This document shows positions 17,523 to 27,900 of a stretch of DNA of 64,000 nucleotides, in pieces; positions within the stretch are counted from its first letter, which is position 1, and the number at the start of each line of letters is the position of its first letter. Origin of the DNA: Aciduliprofundum sp. MAR08-339 (GTDB taxonomy: Archaea; Thermoplasmatota; Thermoplasmata; Thermoplasmatales; Aciduliprofundaceae); NCBI RefSeq assembly GCF_000327505.1, contig NC_019942.1, positions 868,001 through 932,000 on the forward strand, in the 5' to 3' direction. A program made the position numbers and the translations under genes. Below the pieces are notes generated by a model. It was not told where the DNA came from and made no database searches. It saw only the letters and a list, made by a program, of their open reading frames with translations.

Positions 17523-18827
17523 ATGAGCTCTTTGGATGATGCAATGAAAATTAGAGAGTTGGTGAAAAAGCATACTGAATGGTTTCGAGATTCGTTGCCA
17601 ATGATAGCCTCTGAAAACCTGATAAGTCCCATGGCCATGGAGTTTTTGATCTCCGATCTGCACAATAGATACGCGGAGGGCCTTCCTGGAAAGAGGTACT
17701 ATCAGGGCAACATATATGTGGATCAGATTGAGGATCTCACAACCGAGCTTGCCAAAAAGCTTTTCAATGTTGATTATGCAGATGTCCGTCCAATAAGCGG
17801 AACCAATGCAAATCAGGCGGTTTTATTTGCCCTTACAAAGCCCGGTGATGTAATCACAGGTCCTCCTCTGCAGGGTGGAGCCCATATAAGCAGTGCAAAA
17901 TTCGGTGCTGTTGGAATGCGGGGAGTCACGAAGATTGAATATCCATTTGATGTTGAGGAGATGAACATTGATGTTGATCTCAGTGCAAAATTGATCAGGA
18001 TTGTGAAGCCCAAGGTGGCCCTGTTTGGCATGAGCGTTTTCCTCTTTCCCGCACCCCTGAAGGAATTACAGGACGCCTTTCAGGAGGCTGGCACAACGGT
18101 TTGGTACGATGGAGCCCATGTTCTTGGTCTCATTGCGGGTGGGCAGTTTCAGGATCCTCTTCGAGAGGGCGCCCATGTGATGACTGGAAGCACCCATAAA
18201 ACCTTGCCTGGACCCCAGAGGGGAATGATCCTTGCAAACCCCCCTGGAGATGAGGAGAAGAGAGAGAAGTTTTGGAAGAAAATTCAGCGTGGTGTGTTTC
18301 CCGGCGTGATAAGCAATCATCACCTGCACCATATGGCTGCCTTGGCAATAACACTTGCAGAGCACATTGAGTTTGGAAGGAGGTATGCAGAACAAGTTGT
18401 GAGAAATGCTCAAACCCTGGCGCAGGAACTTTACGAACTCGGTTTCAAGGTTCTTGGAGAAAAGAATGGATTTACAAGATCGCATACTGTGCTTGTGGAT
18501 GTTGTTGCCCAGGGTGGCGGACGCAAGGTGGCCGAGGATCTTGAGAAGGCAAACATAATCTGCAATTATAACCTTCTGCCCTATGATGATCCCAAGAAGC
18601 CAAGGAATCCCAGCGGGATACGCCTTGGAGTGCAGGAACTCACACGCATAGGAATGAAGGAAGGCGAGATGAAATACGTGGCTGAATTAATAAAGCGTGT
18701 TGCTGTGGAAGGAGATATTGAAGGGGTCAAAAACGATGTAAAAGAATTGAAAAAGGAGTTCAACACTATCCACTATTGTTTTAAGGAAGGTGTTGAAGCC
18801 TACAGGTTCTTAGAACTCTTCAGCTGA
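17523..18827 (+). CDS. glyA: Serine hydroxymethyltransferase
   Basis: PLP enzyme converting serine and a tetrahydropterin to glycine and the methylene-pterin, about 434 residues. The PLP lysine is in GSTHKTLPGPQRG; other family motifs are ASENLISP near the N terminus and WYDGAHVLGLIAGGQFQDP. I chose the ATG at 17523, which has GGGTGA about six bases upstream; a GTG at 17514 would include that site in the coding region. The 3' end overlaps korC by 8 nt on the other strand. It supplies one-carbon units and interconverts glycine and serine. Confidence 0.95.
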   Translation: MSSLDDAMKIRELVKKHTEWFRDSLPMIASENLISPMAMEFLISDLHNRYAEGLPGKRYYQGNIYVDQIEDLTTELAKKLFNVDYADVRPISGTNANQAVLFALTKPGDVITGPPLQGGAHISSAKFGAVGMRGVTKIEYPFDVEEMNIDVDLSAKLIRIVKPKVALFGMSVFLFPAPLKELQDAFQEAGTTVWYDGAHVLGLIAGGQFQDPLREGAHVMTGSTHKTLPGPQRGMILANPPGDEEKREKFWKKIQRGVFPGVISNHHLHHMAALAITLAEHIEFGRRYAEQVVRNAQTLAQELYELGFKVLGEKNGFTRSHTVLVDVVAQGGGRKVAEDLEKANIICNYNLLPYDDPKKPRNPSGIRLGVQELTRIGMKEGEMKYVAELIKRVAVEGDIEGVKNDVKELKKEFNTIHYCFKEGVEAYRFLELFS

Positions 18828-19380
18828 GCTCCACAACCCCATTCTTTATTTTTTCTCCGTAGTCGTAGCCTTTCAGGAACGCTCTTTCGTTAAGTTCAAG
18901 GAATCTCTTGGGTATGCGCTCTTCTATTGATTTCCACATTGCGTTCTTTGATACAACGCCGGTTATTGCTGTGAAGAACCCAAGCATAACAATGTTGGCC
19001 ACTATGGGATTTCCAATTTCCTCTGCGAATCTTGTAGCGGGTATCTTGTAAATTTTGAAGTCTTTTGCTTTATCATCTGGTTTTACGAGGTCCTCGTCAA
19101 TTATAAGCATTCCTCCCTTTTTCAATTTATGCAAATAGTCCCTGTATGCGCTCTGACTCATCAACACCAGATAGTCTGCCTCCAGTACCTGTGGATATGT
19201 GATTTTCTCGTCAGATATTATTACCTCGCTTGTGCTTGCTCCTCCCCTCGCCTCTGCACTGTAATCCTGGGTGAAAGCACTCTCTTTTCCATCGTATATG
19301 GAGGCGGCCTTTGCAGTTATGTATCCAGCAGTTATTATCCCCTGACCTCCAAGTCCTCCAAACTTAATTTCCAGCCTCAT
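18820..19380 (-). CDS. korC: 2-oxoacid:ferredoxin oxidoreductase gamma subunit
   Basis: 186-residue gamma subunit. The N-terminal FGGLGGQGIITAGYI motif and the YSAEARGGASTSEVIIS segment are typical of the gamma chains of 2-oxoglutarate and related 2-oxoacid:ferredoxin oxidoreductases. It overlaps korB by 4 nt. Gene order delta-alpha-beta-gamma (korDABC) and separate subunits favour a 2-oxoglutarate enzyme, but a branched-chain 2-oxoacid enzyme cannot be excluded from sequence. Confidence 0.88.
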   Translation of the reverse strand: MRLEIKFGGLGGQGIITAGYITAKAASIYDGKESAFTQDYSAEARGGASTSEVIISDEKITYPQVLEADYLVLMSQSAYRDYLHKLKKGGMLIIDEDLVKPDDKAKDFKIYKIPATRFAEEIGNPIVANIVMLGFFTAITGVVSKNAMWKSIEERIPKRFLELNERAFLKGYDYGEKIKNGVVELS

Positions 19381-20213
19381 TTTTGAGCCCTCCTTATTAT
19401 ATCCTCATACCTTTCCTCATATGTGGGTATGCCCTGAACGTCTCTGAAAACACCCACAACTATCTTTCCGTTGTAGGTCAGTTCAAGTTCTTCAAAGGAA
19501 GCATCATCTTTCCTTACCGAGTTCTTCTGGAAATAGTGCATCATCTCAAGGGGAGTTTTCATGTCGTTTCTCCTTCCATACACCGTTGGGCACTGGGATA
19601 TTATCTCTATGACCCTGAATCCCTTGCGGTGCAGGGCGTTGTATATTGAGTTTTGAATCTGCATAACGTGGTATGTGGTCCATCTTGCAACGTAGGGAGC
19701 CCCTAGAGATATTGCCAGATGTGGTATGTTGAAGGGCCTGTCAGGGTTTCCGTAGGGTGTGGTTGTTGTGTAGGCTCCTGTGGGTGTTGTGGGACCATGC
19801 TGTCCTCCGGTCATCCCGTACGTGAAGTTATTAACGGCAATTATCAGAAGATCATGGTTTCTGCGAGCAGCATTCACAAAGTGATTTCCCCCGATGGCGA
19901 AGAGGTCCCCATCACCGCTGAAAACCACAACGTTTAGATCAGGCCTGGCGAATTTTATACCCACGGCGAAGGGTATTCCCCTTCCATGGGTGGTATGGAA
20001 AGAATCCACATTCACGTATCCCGCGGCACGACCTGTGCATCCTATACCCGAAACCACAACAAGTTTATTGGGATCCATCTTGCTCCTGATAAATGCCCTC
20101 AAAAATGCGTTCATGACAATACCAATTCCGCATCCTGGGCACCACACATGGGGTAACCTATCAGTACGGAGAAGTTCTTCCTCCTGCATTCTCATTTCTT
20201 CCATGGGGTTCAT
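19377..20213 (-). CDS. korB: 2-oxoacid:ferredoxin oxidoreductase beta subunit (TPP-binding)
   Basis: 278-residue beta subunit carrying the thiamine-diphosphate site: the GDGDLFAIGGNHFV motif and, about 25 residues on, the AVNNFTYGMTGGQ segment. The N-terminal HVWCPGCGIG and later GCTG cysteines match the cluster-binding cysteines of the KorB family. The ATG overlaps the korA stop by one base. The complex oxidatively decarboxylates a 2-oxoacid to an acyl-CoA and reduces ferredoxin, a central step in peptide and glutamate catabolism in anaerobic archaea. Confidence 0.92.
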   Translation of the reverse strand: MNPMEEMRMQEEELLRTDRLPHVWCPGCGIGIVMNAFLRAFIRSKMDPNKLVVVSGIGCTGRAAGYVNVDSFHTTHGRGIPFAVGIKFARPDLNVVVFSGDGDLFAIGGNHFVNAARRNHDLLIIAVNNFTYGMTGGQHGPTTPTGAYTTTTPYGNPDRPFNIPHLAISLGAPYVARWTTYHVMQIQNSIYNALHRKGFRVIEIISQCPTVYGRRNDMKTPLEMMHYFQKNSVRKDDASFEELELTYNGKIVVGVFRDVQGIPTYEERYEDIIRRAQK

Positions 20214-21331
20214 TACAATCGCCTCCTTATTGCGCGGAGAATCTCCTCGGGTTTGTGGATCTCTCCTCCCATCTTGGGGAGAAGTTCAACATTCTTGGTG
20301 TATTCTCTTACCTTGTGGTATATTTGACCGTAATTTATCTCCGCCACAATGTATGGTACATCGTACTTCTCTATGAATTTGTATGGAAACGGCCAGATGG
20401 TTATGAGACGTAGCATTCCTGCCTTTATTCCTTCCTTTCTTGCAAGATCCACCGCATATCTTACAGACCTCGATTCGCTGCCCATCGCTATTATTATTAC
20501 ATCCGCATCGTCGGTTTTGTACTCTTCAACCTTCCAGATCTCCTCGGCATGTTTTCTTATCTTATCGTTCAACCTTTTAACAAGTTTTTCTTGGGCCTGG
20601 GGTGTGAGTTCAGGGTATCCCTTCTCGTTGTGGGTCAACCCGGAGGCGTGGATCTTGTATCCATCTCCTATCCTGGGCATTGGGGGAATTAGATCCTCGT
20701 CAGCCTCGTAGATCAACGTTTCTTCAGGAGGTTTGGTTGGTCTCTTTCTTTCAATTCTTACTATTTCATCCTCGGGAGGTACGTGAATCTTTTCGTACAT
20801 GTGCGCTAGCATTGCGTCTATGAGGAAAATAACAGGCACACGGTATTTTTCCGCATAGTTGAAAGCATCTATCATAAGATCAAAGGTTTCCTGCACGCTG
20901 TCTGGGTAAAGGGATATAATTTCATAACTTCCATGTGAGCCCCACTTTGCCTGCATGAGATCTCCCTGTCCTATGAGTGTGGGTAACCCCGTGGAAGGTG
21001 CGCCGCGCATGGCATTTACCACCACGAGAGGTACTTCGGTCATGGCTGCCAGACCTATGTTCTCGTTCATAAGAGAAACTCCGGGACCTGCAGTGGCTGT
21101 CATGACCTTCTTTCCAGTCCATGAAGCGCCTATTATCGCTGCAATTGAGCCTATTTCGTCTTCCATCTCGATGAACTTGCCCCCTTCCTGGGGAAGACGA
21201 AGGGCCATACGCTCAGCAATCTCACTGCTTGGGGTGATCGGATAGCCCGCGTAGAATCTGCAACCCGCTGCTATAGCCCCCTCTGCTGCGGCTATATCTC
21301 CACTCCAGAAATAGTAACCCGGTTTGATCAT
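20213..21331 (-). CDS. korA: 2-oxoacid:ferredoxin oxidoreductase alpha subunit
   Basis: 372-residue alpha subunit (pyrimidine-binding and transketolase C-terminal-like domains). Visible motifs: SGDIAAAEGAIAAGCRFYAGYPITPSSEI (given here in part as GCRFYAGYPITPSSEI), MEDEIGSIAAIIGASWTG and TATAGPGVSLM. I chose the ATG at 21331, which is preceded by GGAGGAGAT and overlaps the korD stop as ATGA; an in-frame TTG at 21367 lies inside korD and is unlikely. Confidence 0.92.
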   Translation of the reverse strand: MIKPGYYFWSGDIAAAEGAIAAGCRFYAGYPITPSSEIAERMALRLPQEGGKFIEMEDEIGSIAAIIGASWTGKKVMTATAGPGVSLMNENIGLAAMTEVPLVVVNAMRGAPSTGLPTLIGQGDLMQAKWGSHGSYEIISLYPDSVQETFDLMIDAFNYAEKYRVPVIFLIDAMLAHMYEKIHVPPEDEIVRIERKRPTKPPEETLIYEADEDLIPPMPRIGDGYKIHASGLTHNEKGYPELTPQAQEKLVKRLNDKIRKHAEEIWKVEEYKTDDADVIIIAMGSESRSVRYAVDLARKEGIKAGMLRLITIWPFPYKFIEKYDVPYIVAEINYGQIYHKVREYTKNVELLPKMGGEIHKPEEILRAIRRRL

Positions 21332-21585
21332 TTTATCTCCTCCACAATAATTGCAAAATCGGGACAATACAGTTCACATAGGTGGCAAGCAATACATACC
21401 TTATTTGGCTCTTTCTCCACAAGTTTTGGTGGATGATATCCCTTTTCGTTGAGTTTTTCTGATACCTCAAGAACCTTTGTGGGACAGTACTCAATGCAAT
21501 ACCAGCAACCCTTGCATCTTCTCTCATCAATGGTTACTTTGCCTCTCTTTTTTGGAGGCTTTGGTTTTTGCTCACTCAATTTCAC
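21328..21585 (-). CDS. korD: 2-oxoacid:ferredoxin oxidoreductase delta subunit (2x[4Fe-4S] ferredoxin)
   Basis: 85-residue ferredoxin-like subunit with two complete [4Fe-4S] motifs: CKGCWYCIEYCP and CIACHLCELYCP. A lysine/proline-rich N terminus of about 15 residues precedes the fold. It starts with GTG after an AGGAGGAT ribosome-binding site and is the first gene of the korDABC operon. It carries electrons between the catalytic subunits and free ferredoxin. Confidence 0.92.
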   Translation of the reverse strand: MKLSEQKPKPPKKRGKVTIDERRCKGCWYCIEYCPTKVLEVSEKLNEKGYHPPKLVEKEPNKVCIACHLCELYCPDFAIIVEEIK

Positions 21586-21618
21586 ATCCTCCTAATGTTT
21601 TTAAAGAGGTATAACGGG

Positions 21619-21630
21619 ATATATAAAAAA
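21619..21630 (-). promoter_or_regulatory. TATA box for the korDABC operon
   Basis: On the minus strand TTTTTTATATAT lies 34-45 nt before the GTG of korD, leaving a short leader with the AGGAGGAT site. Confidence 0.6.
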
Positions 21631-21807
<177 letters not shown>

Positions 21808-21827
21808 CATTTGGGATTATAGATGTT

Positions 21828-21840
21828 GGGTATTTTAATC
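21828..21840 (-). promoter_or_regulatory. TATA box for tRNA-Val
   Basis: GATTAAAATACCC on the minus strand is centred about 27 nt before the mature tRNA 5' end. Confidence 0.5.
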
Positions 21841-21875
21841 TTATGCTGTAAAATGATGGTACATACCCCATAAAG

Positions 21876-21884
21876 TTTAAATAA
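21876..21884 (+). promoter_or_regulatory. TATA box for the giant surface protein
   Basis: TTTAAATAA is centred about 27 nt before the ATG at 21907, with no Shine-Dalgarno site between, so the transcript is probably leaderless. Confidence 0.5.
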
Positions 21885-21906
21885 GAAACTTTCCAATAGG
21901 CCAATT

Positions 21907-24900
21907 ATGAATGTGAAGGGGAGAGTCTATAAAAAAATATTCAAGAAGGAGAAAGGCGTATCTGAAGTTCTCGGAAGCATACTTGTATTGCTCATAACGG
22001 TAATGCTGTTTTCAACAGTTTTCTATTATGTGGGTACCATGCCAACACCCCAGCCCAAGATTTATGCCCAGTTTGATGCTACGTTACACATAGTACCCAA
22101 CGGTACTGGAGGATATTGCTTGAATATCACAGTGAGGAATGTTGGGGGAGAAAGTTTGGTGGATTGGAGAACAATGTTTATTGTTGTAATTGATTTCACA
22201 GCCAAGCAGCATATGTTATCTGAACCTCATTTTTCAAAACAGCCCTTTGATAAGGATGGAAAGTTCTCTCAGGGTGAGAGTTTTTACTACAATTCTTCTT
22301 GGGATGGATGGAACTGGCCCCATTTGGAAGATACGAAATACTTAGATGTTGGAATCACCCTTATGGATAAAAACACAGGAAGCATAATATGGTCATCAAA
22401 GCTTCAGGGCAGAACGAGTTTACCCCCCGTACTCGTTGGCGTCACAACCACCCCATCCATACCAATTCTGGGTAAGCCAGCAACATTCAAGGCAATTATT
22501 TTCAATCCAAATACAGGAGGAGATGTTGGAACCTACAATGTAACCCTTGATTTTTCCCAAACGATACTGAAATACAGCATTGAAGGATCTCCAATAAAAC
22601 CAATGAACTACTCCGGAAATAATGCATTCACCACCCTCGTAAGGTTCAAAACAAATGATTCTCTGAACATTTTGAGGCCCTACAAGATTAAGGTATGGGT
22701 GAACAATGGATATAGTAACATAAGCTACTCAACAAACATCTATGTCAGCAGAGGGACTGGAAATAAAAATCCTGATCTCTATATAGATTCAAAGCTTGTA
22801 ACCCTTTCAACGCTGTCTCCAACCCATGGAAATAATGTTCAGGTATCCGTAACCGTTGAAAATCTTGGGGGTACGGGGGCAAAGTTCCAGTTAAGGGTCC
22901 TGGATCAGTATCCAGGATACAGAAGTGCATCAAATCCCTCGGGAGAAATTACAATAAAGACTAATCTTGGATCCTCGGAATATCTACCTGATAGGGATAC
23001 GACCTACACAATAGCCGCCGCAGGCCAGACAACAATCTCCTTTATCTGGGAGGATGTAGGGGCCAATTCTCAGGGAAATAATGTGGTTTCCAAAGTTTCG
23101 GGAACGCACCATTTGATATTCCAGATCATAAACATCACCCCTGTGGAAAATCCAAATAAATATCCGGACACGGCATCTGTAAGCCTCACTGTGTTACCAA
23201 GCATACTTCTGGTGGATGACGATGGATATGCCGAGGGATCTCCTTGGGATACAAGCAGGTACTACAAGTATTACCTTGATACTGCTGGATACAAGTACAC
23301 TGTGGATAAGAGTAGCATTGATATTGGGCAGTTGAAAAGGGATGTTGATTCTCATGATCTGGTAATATGGGAAACTGGATACAAGGAAAATCCAATCACG
23401 TCAGCTCAGGCATCCATACTTGAAGATTTCGTATTCAACAGGGGTGGCTCCCTTTGGCTAATAAGCCAAGAGATCAGCCAGGGGAATTTACGAACCATTT
23501 TAGCGGATTCCTATCTCACACCAAAGAGTACCAACATGGGGAACATAAAAGGCATAGAGAATCCTGCAATAAATCTGACACTCTCAAATGGAAGTTTGAT
23601 AATGGATGACCTAATGAATAGGGATCATGCCCCAAACGGGAACGATACCATTTACCTCTCAAATATGGGATCTTATAAGAAGTTCATAGAGGCAAAGGAA
23701 GAAGGGTCCACGGGGAACCGGTATTTTCCAGTAGGTATATACAAGGATTCCTCCTCTACTGGAGGAGGGAAAATAGTGTATCTTGGATTTGAACTTTCAA
23801 GGGTCAAGCATTACTATGCTCAAGATTTCATCGCTTACAGGATTCTGAAATGGCTTGCCAATATTTCGGGTAGAGCTGGAAATGACCTGGCTGTTGAGGA
23901 TATGATAATAGAGCCCAGAAATCCGCTTTACAAGGAGCCTGTGCATATTAGCGTTGTGGTTTCAAACAATGGGGGCACAGCACTATCCAGCGAGGTTTTG
24001 CTTGAGGTTGACGGAGCGCCATCACTTAACATAAATACCACCAATCCAAATTCAACAGGGGTGATACCTCCAGATGGCGGCTTTGTTGTCGTTAACTTTA
24101 CTTGGATTCCAACCCAACCCGGTAAGCATGTGCTCACAGCCATAGTGGATCCATACAACACAATAGAGGAGACAAACGAGGAAAATAATGTCATAAATAC
24201 AGAAATAGTTGATACAAACGTTTTTGTGCATTATTCAACTCTCATAGTTTACAACAGTTCTCAAACAAATTCTATTAACGAGAAAAATGCTCTTGTGGTA
24301 ACGTTGCAGCATCTAGGATACAGGTACAAGGTCATTGATTCGCATTCAGCAAATCTACCCTACGGCTACGATGATGGAACATATTTTGCACAATATAACC
24401 TGGTCATATGGGCAGATGGAAAAATAGGAAAAGGTGACATAAAGGCCATTATAGATTCCATGAGCAACAATCCCAATACGGGGCAACTCTTCATTGGAAA
24501 TGACATAATGGCGTATATTGATGATAGTTCAAAATTGAAGAATTATCTTGAAATTACCTCAATAAATCTCGTGAATGTGAATAAAAAAAGTGTAATATAC
24601 GGCATAAACAATGTTAAGAGTGAAACAAATGGGATGACTCTTATCCTGCAATCCACCACCATGTACAACATAACAGCCACAGGTGCACAGGGATTATTCC
24701 ATCTAACAAAATCCACTGATACTGGGTATATGACACTGGAAAAACTGGCTTCTCAATACTCAAACACAATATCGGGATATGGATATGGAATAGTCTCCAA
24801 AACACCCGTGAGTGGAAGCAAGTTTGGCATAATCCCGTTCAAATTAGAGAACATAGCGGGAATATTTGGACTGAAGGCTGCAAATATTGCAAAGCCCTAT

Positions 24901-27900
24901 GATCCAGCTCCGCAGGGTCAGGCATGGCTGATGTATCGTCTCTTCAGATGGTTTGGATATGTGAAAGACACTCCTGAGTTTGCCACATTTACCTCGGACA
25001 TACAGATAATCTATGGAGGAAATAATCCAAATCTACCTCCCATAATTGGACGCTCTTATATGCTGAGAACCAAAGTATACAATTACGGCTCCGTTGGAGC
25101 CAGTGCAGTTGTGCGATTCTACGATGATTATGAATGGATAGGAAGTAAAACAGTATACGTGCCTGCAAATAATTATGCTCAGGTGGAGATACAGTGGACT
25201 CCCATGTTTGCAGGGCCAGCCAGGCATATAAGGGTAATTGTTGATCCTCTAAATGAGGTAACCGAGACTCAATTTAATGGTACATCTAATAATGGAAAGG
25301 AAATATTCAACTTCAACAATGAGGCTATAAAGACGGTTACGGTTTACTATTTCTGGGATAATATGGAAAATGGAGCAGGAAACTGGGTGCACGAGGCTAC
25401 TGTCATGGATATAAACGGGGAGAGCCCCCTGAATTTTGTAAATAGGAAAGATGTGAGTACAAATGTGATAGGTGATTGGGACTGGAGTTTGAGCGGTAGC
25501 ACAGACAGCAACGGAAATTATCACCAAGATGAAAATACTTTTTACACAAATGATACAAAAGTACTGAATTTCACTGGTGGTGCACATCATTCTGCTCCTA
25601 ATGCATTCTGGATGCCTGAAGCTCCAAGAATTAACAAGAGAAAACCCATTGATGTGATATTTGTGATCGATACCTCTGGAAGTATGAATAGTGTGGTTAG
25701 GGGTGCCACAGTAGGAGATGTAAATGGAGATGGTAAAGCGAATACAAGGATAGACGTGGCCATACAAGCAGCGCTAGATGCTATAAAACTACTTGGACCA
25801 AATGATAGAGTGGCCATCTTCTCATTTGATACTCTTGGAAATAAATGGTGGAAGCCTACACTCAAATTTACTTACGTTACAAAGGAGAATCTCCCAACTA
25901 TAGAAGATACTCTAACAGGTCTTAGGGCTTCTGGAGGCACGCCTTTATACGATACCTTGTCATGGGCTGTGTATTATATGGACAAAAAATCCGCTGACAA
26001 TGTTAACAGAGAGAATGCAGTAAGAGGTATACTTGTTTTAACGGATGGACTCAGTAATTCAGACATAAGGGGTGTCAGAGACGGAAGGCAATTTTATTAT
26101 GCACCAGGTACGGGATATGATGAAGAAGAGACGGGAGTTATTGAAAATTATGTTAAATACAAATCCAGTGGATTGCTTAAAATACCCTATAATCTTATAG
26201 CTATATCCATAGCCCCAGATGGCTGGGATGGTAGATTATTCCCCATAGGTAATTCATCCCAAGGAAGAATATCTATGGGATTATTTGAAAATGATCCCGT
26301 GGTTATCCAAGAGGTATTTACTATGTTTGTACAACTTCTAATGCAGCAAACAACCGGTGGCTTGAGAGCCACACCTCCGATAGGATCTTATAAAAATGAT
26401 CTTAATCTACAGGGAAGTCTAACTATCCAAGGATTGGGTGCAGTTGTCTTTTCTGATGGATTCAGGAATTACACAAATTATCCTGGAGATGCAAGTACCC
26501 CCGGATTTCTTGGGAAATGGAAAGAGAGTGGATTTACCATAGCTTCAACAAATGATGGAAATTACTATTATAAAGGACAGTCAGACGGAGCGAGCGATGA
26601 GTACTGGGTTGCACAAACAGATACCTCCGGTGCATATCTCCAACATACGGTGTATCCTTCCAAGGTGCTTAAATACCATTATCCAGGTACATACACAATT
26701 AAAGGTGCTGAAATAAGATTTTGGGTTGGAGATCATGGTGATGTAGGGGGGTACTTTTTTTATCCGGATGGTTCTAAGGCCACAATCAACATTTATATAG
26801 ATGGTCAATTAATATCCTCAGAGAAATTTGATGATTCGTCAGGGAATAATCCAGAGGAATACTTTACTGTGCAGCTACCGGTAAGTGTGTATTCTTCCGG
26901 TGGATCATTTGACTTCAAGATAGAAATTTCTTCCATCTCAGGTACTATCGGAATTGACGACGTCATGGTTGTGTATTACATTGATTACACACCACCCACC
27001 TCCAACTCTGGGGGTGGAGGTACAATACCTAGTGACTATTCAAGTGTGGTAAATACAGCCACAAATTACACCTATCTCATAACTCCACCTGTGGATGTAA
27101 GTGGTGCTCAGAAAGTCTTGTTGAGTTTCTGGACCAAGTACTGGATGACTCAGGGTACGAACGGTGGAATAATGTATATGTGGGGTTCAAATGATGAAAC
27201 ATCTTGGACATGGGATCAGACTCACAGGTATTACATTATGCCCAGTCAATCTTATACGGGAAATCTGGATCCTAGGTACTTTGACTCAAACTGGGCCAAT
27301 AATGTGATTACCAGTGGTGGTCCGGTTATAAATGGACGGCAAAACGGAATGGCAGATGCGACCTATACTGGCTCAGGTACAACAGGTTTGCCTATGTGGT
27401 GTTTCAATGGTAGAAGTGGCTCTGGTACATTTGGCTGGGATTATATAGAAGTTGATCTAACCCATTACATCCGGGAATCCGGATTCAAGTATATACGAAT
27501 AGTGTTCATGCTTGTTCAGTTTGGTGGTGTTGGACCAAATAGTGGCTGGAACCCTGCAATGGGCTGGTACCTGGATGATGTGAAAATAAGTGTGACTTCA
27601 GATGGAAATAGAGATCTTTGGCAACTTCATAATTTTGGAGGTACCGGAGCAGAGAAGGCCCATTCCGGAGATTACGCTTGGGCGTATGGAGAGTCAAATA
27701 GTAATTGGGCATTACCTAAGGGAGTGGACTCATCGCTGATCACAAAACAGATAGACCTTACAAATGCTAGAACTGCCAGACTTTCATTCTGGATAAGGTT
27801 CAATTTGAATTCTGCGGCCGGTGTTCCACCTGCCACGGTGCGTGTAGAAGTGAGCGATGACAACGGCATGACGTGGCAATCAATAACCTATGGTGTGCGT

